This document shows, piece by piece, positions 60,198 to 64,000 of a stretch of DNA of 64,000 nucleotides. Position 1 is the stretch's first letter. Every line of letters starts with the position of its first letter. The stretch is from the NCBI GenBank assembly GCA_965243615.1, contig CBDEVO010000003.1, positions 5,146,001 to 5,210,000 on the forward strand, given 5' to 3'. The notes beneath the pieces were generated by a model that saw only the letters and a list, made by a program, of their open reading frames with translations, was not told the origin of the DNA and searched no databases. A program made the position numbers and the translations under genes. Source of the DNA: JAJEEA01 sp965243615 (lineage in GTDB: Bacteria; Acidobacteriota; Vicinamibacteria; Vicinamibacterales; UBA8438).

Positions 60198-61715
60198 CTA
60201 CCCCCCCAGCGCGTAGGCTTCGACGAGCTCGATGCCGCTCCGCACCGAGGGGCTCGCATTCACCACATAGATGAAGCTCTGTTTGGCCCACGCAAGCCGC
60301 AAGGCGTCGTACAGCAACGCATGGAGATAGCTCTGGGTCGCGATTTCCATCCCCAGGAAGTCGAGAACGACCGCCTCTTTCCTCAAGATCAGGGGCTCCA
60401 ACTGCTCCCGGGCGAACTCTTCCGCCTGTTCGGTGTTCTCGGATGTGTACCGAACGACGAAGGACCTTGCGTGACGGGGCGACCGCTCGTACCGAATCCA
60501 GTGATGCCGCGCGCGCACGGGCGTCCGCTCGCGCGCACGCTTCTGGATCGTGTGGATCAGGTCATCGTAGTCCCCAACCGAGTCGATGGGAAGCTCGAAG
60601 GCGACCAGCGTGCCAGGATAGCCCAGCCCGTCGGGCTTCAGAAACCTCATCTCATGGTTGTCGCCGGCGTCCGGATCGGCCGTGAGAAGCAATGACGCCC
60701 CATGGGTAGCCAACAGAAGCCGGCCACCCGTCAGCTTCGCCATCTCCGAGATGAAGAAGAGCCCGAGACCGGCATTCTGCTGCGAGCCGGACAACCCCTC
60801 CTCGAAGGTGCCGGAGAAATGGGGCCAGAGAGCCTTCTCCAACGCTTCACCATGGTTGCCGAGATTCGGGTGCTTCTCGATCATGGCCTCGAAGACACCC
60901 ACGCCAGCGTCCGCCACCGCCACCTGGAGTGACCGACGGTCGTCATGGTCCATTCGCTGGGCAGCTACCACCCCGCCGAGCTTGTCATGGCTGTGCTGAA
61001 TCACATTGCGCAGCAGCTCAACGACCACGTACTTCACGGTGAGGCGGGTAGCCTTCTCTCGCTCGTCCTGCACGAGCAGATGCGAGATCTCGCTGGCGGC
61101 ATCTTCGATTTCACCGAAGGCCGTGAGCCGGCGAAGCTTGGCCGTCCGCCCGGGTTCGCCGCGGCTGGCCGGAACCGCGCCCCGGATCAGGTCCCCGGAC
61201 CCGATGGCATGCGCGAATCTCCCTGCGGGGCTGTGCTCGTAGTCCGTCAGGGTCAGTGGGTCGCTCGACTCCGAACGGGCGAGCGCGACCGTCGCGACAA
61301 CCCCCCACACTTCGAATCTCCTCAGCGTGGCGAGACTGAACACCCCGCTCCGATTCCGCGCCATCCAGCCCAACAGTGGCGTGGGGTCGTCGAGGCGGAT
61401 GACCGCCGGAGGCGATTCGTTGGCCGGTGACTCGATCGCTGCGTCCTCGAGGGCGTCTTGCCGGGGCGGTCGAGTCGTCGGATGGCGTACCTCGGCGTCC
61501 CGCGTCGACTGCACCGGGGGAGAATCGTCGAACTTTGCCGTCCACAATCGCTTCGCCGCCGCCGAATCGGAATCGCCGGTCGCGATGAGATGCCCCAGAC
61601 GCCTTCGAAGGAAGGTCTCGGTCACACCGCCGTCACGCAGGATTTCGTCGATCTCCGCGAACTCGGCGCCCTCGTCGAGCGCCCTCAGCGCCCTGGATAC
61701 GGCGTTCTTGGACAT
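60198..61715 (-). CDS. GHKL ATPase fused to a DUF4325 (STAS-like) domain
   Basis: 505 residues if ATG 61715 is the start; the frame is open to 61799 and the start is uncertain. N-terminal ~50 residues are helical (AVSRALRALDEG, VTETFLRRRLGHLIATG), possibly DNA- or protein-binding, followed by a disordered linker. A GHKL-type ATPase follows: N box VVELLRNVIQHSHDK (E233, N237), G1 DAGVG (269-273), G2 GLGL (316-319). The C-terminus (about 418-500: FVVRYTS, VVLDFLGMEIATQSYLHALLYDALRLA) matches DUF4325. There is no His-phosphotransfer or receiver domain, so it is not an ordinary sensor kinase. No obvious partner; role unknown. Confidence 0.72.
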   Translation of the reverse strand: MSKNAVSRALRALDEGAEFAEIDEILRDGGVTETFLRRRLGHLIATGDSDSAAAKRLWTAKFDDSPPVQSTRDAEVRHPTTRPPRQDALEDAAIESPANESPPAVIRLDDPTPLLGWMARNRSGVFSLATLRRFEVWGVVATVALARSESSDPLTLTDYEHSPAGRFAHAIGSGDLIRGAVPASRGEPGRTAKLRRLTAFGEIEDAASEISHLLVQDEREKATRLTVKYVVVELLRNVIQHSHDKLGGVVAAQRMDHDDRRSLQVAVADAGVGVFEAMIEKHPNLGNHGEALEKALWPHFSGTFEEGLSGSQQNAGLGLFFISEMAKLTGGRLLLATHGASLLLTADPDAGDNHEMRFLKPDGLGYPGTLVAFELPIDSVGDYDDLIHTIQKRARERTPVRARHHWIRYERSPRHARSFVVRYTSENTEQAEEFAREQLEPLILRKEAVVLDFLGMEIATQSYLHALLYDALRLAWAKQSFIYVVNASPSVRSGIELVEAYALGG

Positions 61716-61860
61716 GTTCCGGGTGAATGCGGCAAAGAAACGAACGGTTCCGCCCGCCCGAAGCGGGATCGCGGTGACGGGCGGCCTCCTCACGCACAAC
61801 GCCGCACGGGCGGACCGCCGCGAGCTGATGGACGGCTGCCCGCCGGTGGCCGGTAGGTCG

Positions 61861-63666
61861 TCACTCCGTGTCCGGCAACGCGAACACGTAGAGCGTGTTG
61901 CCCGACGCGGGCCGGATCTCCGGGGTCAGGGCGCTGAAGTGCGACGCCGTCCCGCCGGCCCCGGTGCCCACCGCGAGGTACTGCCGGCCGTCGACGGCAT
62001 AGGTGATCGGGAAGCCGCTCACCGGCGAGCCGAGGGCGATCTCCCACAGCACCTCGCCGGTCTCCTGGTCGAAGGCCCGGAAGCGCCCGGCGACGTCGCC
62101 GCCGAAGACCAGCCCGCCGCCCGTCGCCACCATCGACATGGTCGCCGCGCGCTGCTCGTGGAGCCACAGGGTCTCGCCGGTCTCGGCCGAGATCGCGCGC
62201 ACCGTGCCCGCGTTCTCGTTGCCGGGCGCGAGCTGGTGGCGGTAGGCGATGGCGTAGGTGCGCGAGCGGCTCTCGGTGCGCGCGGCGGGGGTGTCGTCGG
62301 GGAACGTGGTCGTCGCCAGCATGCGCGCGCAGGTGTTGCGCAGCGGCATGTACATCGTGTTCGTCAGGGGGCTGTAGGCGCCCGCCTCCCAGTCCTTGCC
62401 ACCGTTCCAGGTCGGGCACGCGAAGACCTGCTGACCCACCGCGGTGAACACCACCTCGGCGTTCTCGGTCACCGCGCCCGTCGCTCCGTCGATGCCGCTG
62501 ATGACGTTCTGGGCGACGGTGGGGGTGGCCCACAGGAACTCGCCGGTCTCACGATCCAGCGTGTAGACGACACCGGTCTTGCCGGGAATGCCGGTCACCA
62601 CCCGGCGCGTCTCGCCCGGCTGGATGCGCGGGTTGATCCAGCTCACCGCCGACGGGTCGGGCGCCACCGCGGTGTCGACGAGGATGCGCTCGAAGGGGTG
62701 ATCGAGGTCCCAGTGGTCGTTCAGGTGCTGGTAGTACCAGCGGATCTCGCCGGTCTCGACGTCGATGGCGAGCGTCGAGTTGTGGTAGAGGTGCGTCAGG
62801 TCGACCCCGCCCAGCATGAACTTCGGGGCCGGCGAGGTCACCGACGTCCCCTGGTAGATGAGCCGCAGCTCGGGGTCGTAGCTCGCCGGCATCCACGTGC
62901 CCACGTGCACGCGCTCCTCGTAGGGCACGTCGCCCCACGTCTCGTCGCCGGGCTCGCCCGGGGCCGGCACCGTCCGCCGCCGCCACAGCTCCTCGCCGGT
63001 GCGGGCGTCATGGGCCACGATGACGCACGACTCGGGCCCGCCCTGGGGCCGGCAGCTCCGGCCGGAGATGGCCCGGCCGTCAGCGATGATGGGGCCCGAG
63101 CTGTGACCGGCAGGGATCTCCTTGTAGTCGAAGATCATCGTCTCCCACGCGATCTCGCCGGTCTCGGCGTCGAGCCCGAAGAAGTAGTCGTCGTCGCTGG
63201 TGTTGACGATGAACCGGTCGTAGATGGCGATGTTCCGGTTGTTGCGCGCGTTGCCGCCGACGAAGTCGTAGACGTCGTCGGGCAGGTCCCGGCGGTGCTG
63301 CCAGACCAGGTCGCCGGTCACCGCGTCGATGGCCTCGATGACGTCGCTCGACTGCGGCATGTACAGCACGCCGCGGTAGGCGAGCGGCGTGCCCTCCTGA
63401 CGCCCCGCCGCGAGCCCGCGCGACCACACCATGCGGAGCCGGCCCACGTTGCCGCGGTCGATCTGGTCCAGCGGGCTGTAGCCCCACCCGTCGAGGGTGC
63501 GGCGCCACGTCAGCCAGTCCCCGGGCGCCGGATCGTGGAGCATCGCGTCGGTGACGGGAACGAACTCGTCCGCGGGCTGGGCCGGCGCGCTCCACGGCGC
63601 CGCCAGCGCCAGCACCGCCGCCGTGATCCCAGGAACCCAGCGTGAAATCCGAGATTGCATCTGCAT
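61861..63666 (-). CDS. PQQ-dependent dehydrogenase (quinoprotein propeller)
   Basis: 601 residues from ATG 63666 (GAGGAG upstream); signal peptide ending WSAPAQPADE. Propeller repeats AIDAVTGDLVWQHR, GLDAETGEIAWE, AHDARTGEELWRRR, TLDRETGEFLWATP, ISAETGETLWLHE, AFDQETGEVLWEIA, with HNSTLAIDVETGEIRWYYQHLNDHWD before the substrate region. Shares PVTDAMLHDPAPGDWL with the enzyme at 9593, so they are paralogues. No heme motif; an external acceptor is required. Divergent promoter region to the right. Confidence 0.88.
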   Translation of the reverse strand: MQMQSRISRWVPGITAAVLALAAPWSAPAQPADEFVPVTDAMLHDPAPGDWLTWRRTLDGWGYSPLDQIDRGNVGRLRMVWSRGLAAGRQEGTPLAYRGVLYMPQSSDVIEAIDAVTGDLVWQHRRDLPDDVYDFVGGNARNNRNIAIYDRFIVNTSDDDYFFGLDAETGEIAWETMIFDYKEIPAGHSSGPIIADGRAISGRSCRPQGGPESCVIVAHDARTGEELWRRRTVPAPGEPGDETWGDVPYEERVHVGTWMPASYDPELRLIYQGTSVTSPAPKFMLGGVDLTHLYHNSTLAIDVETGEIRWYYQHLNDHWDLDHPFERILVDTAVAPDPSAVSWINPRIQPGETRRVVTGIPGKTGVVYTLDRETGEFLWATPTVAQNVISGIDGATGAVTENAEVVFTAVGQQVFACPTWNGGKDWEAGAYSPLTNTMYMPLRNTCARMLATTTFPDDTPAARTESRSRTYAIAYRHQLAPGNENAGTVRAISAETGETLWLHEQRAATMSMVATGGGLVFGGDVAGRFRAFDQETGEVLWEIALGSPVSGFPITYAVDGRQYLAVGTGAGGTASHFSALTPEIRPASGNTLYVFALPDTE

Positions 63667-63994
63667 CGCACCACTCCTCGGCAACGAACCGGTCGCCGTT
63701 CACTACCAACGAGGCGGGGTTCTCCCGCCGCCGGCACGGCCCCCTGGTCGGAGCCCTTGGCAATGGTTCCCGCTGAATTCGAGCGGTAGCAACGCGGGGC
63801 TTCAAGGGCTCCTGGCGCAGTGCCGCCATGATCGGCGCCGTCCCCATGGGTGTCAAGGTTACCGCCAGCCCCGGTGCGTCGCCCGTTCGAGTTTGGCGAG
63901 GCCGGCTGGCCGTCCCTCCTTGCGCGCGACCACCCTCCGGATCGATGATTAGCAGGTAACGGAACGACAATCGGGAAACCTGGAGGTGGATGCC
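63667..63994. other. Intergenic region with inverted repeat
   Basis: About 328 bp between the PQQ dehydrogenase (minus) and a gene starting at the window edge (plus). GGAGCCCTTG (63751-63760) and CAAGGGCTCC (63804-63813) are perfect inverted repeats 43 bp apart, but I see no T tract. Promoters for both genes are expected here. Confidence 0.4.
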
Positions 63995-64000
63995 ATGACC
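63995..64000 (+). CDS. Probable gene start at the window edge
   Basis: ATG 63995 follows GGAGG (63982-63986) with an 8-base gap, a good translation start, but only two codons are inside the window. An ATG at 63990 is a weaker alternative. Product unknown. Confidence 0.4.

Noticed and set aside
63751..63813. Perfect 10-bp inverted repeat as a terminator
   Set aside because: The 43-base loop and lack of a T tract make it an unlikely terminator; no feature called.

Overview
The window is a GC-rich bacterial chromosome segment. Its gene families point to an Acidobacteriota lineage of the Vicinamibacteria type, possibly host- or marine-associated: three PQQ-type quinoprotein dehydrogenases, a DUF1592/DUF1552 pair, a Ser/Thr kinase fused to a TolB/WD40-like propeller, a DUF5916 outer-membrane protein, DUF1080 and Gfo/Idh sugar genes, Uma2, and many toxin-antitoxin (TA) modules. 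The taxon is inferred from gene content only; no rRNA or tRNA gene was seen.

Layout. 1-6.8 kb: a secreted protein built of two tandem ~147-residue repeats (cut by the window edge), a vapBC pair, a secreted metallo-beta-lactamase-fold protein with a clear terminator, a secreted RraA-like protein and a secreted esterase. 7-11.4 kb: a CxxCH-bearing propeller protein and a PQQ dehydrogenase, separated by the wreck of a TA module. 11.5-16.8 kb: an accessory block of damaged and intact TA or defence-type genes (truncated nucleotidyltransferase, ImmA/IrrE regulator with a truncated DUF4411 toxin, an AAA-nuclease with an internal deletion and a frameshift, an AbiEii-like nucleotidyltransferase pair, higBA), bracketed by related 15-bp repeats. 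17-29.5 kb: a second PQQ dehydrogenase, the coupled DUF1592-DUF1552-lipoprotein operon, the kinase, a cytochrome c-copper monooxygenase-like protein and a DUF2911-like protein. 29.6-35.8 kb: an AAA_14/DUF4143 ATPase, a DUF4389 membrane protein, Uma2, and a TolB-like/CBM9/DUF5916 outer-membrane protein. 36-42.6 kb: a cyclase-family hydrolase, a DUF3604 lipoprotein, a small anchored coiled-coil protein, and a GntR-slipin-TIKI-like operon with a candidate autoregulatory operator. 42.9-46.1 kb: a second decaying accessory patch (PIN toxin with an amber stop, a PIN relic, a second AAA_14/DUF4143 protein, a DUF6642 caspase-like protein). 46-55 kb: a sugar-handling region (two Gfo/Idh oxidoreductases, an isomerase/epimerase, an SSS transporter, DUF1080, DUF4440) and a cobalt-type nitrile hydratase operon. 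55-64 kb: higBA, a secreted type-B carboxylesterase, a second cyclase, a threonine aldolase, a GHKL-DUF4325 ATPase and a third PQQ dehydrogenase.

How it works together. Most genes encode exported catabolic enzymes: periplasmic quinoproteins and c-type heme proteins for oxidation, hydrolases and esterases, and a probable keto-sugar route. Scattered among them are TA and defence-type genes in every stage of decay, often with short tandem duplications (14, 63, 64 and 107 bp) at gene junctions. I found no CRISPR array, prophage or intact insertion sequence. The best candidates for undescribed biology are the duplicated secreted protein at the left edge, the GHKL-DUF4325 protein, the stand-alone DUF6642 caspase-like protein, and the GntR-slipin-TIKI operon.
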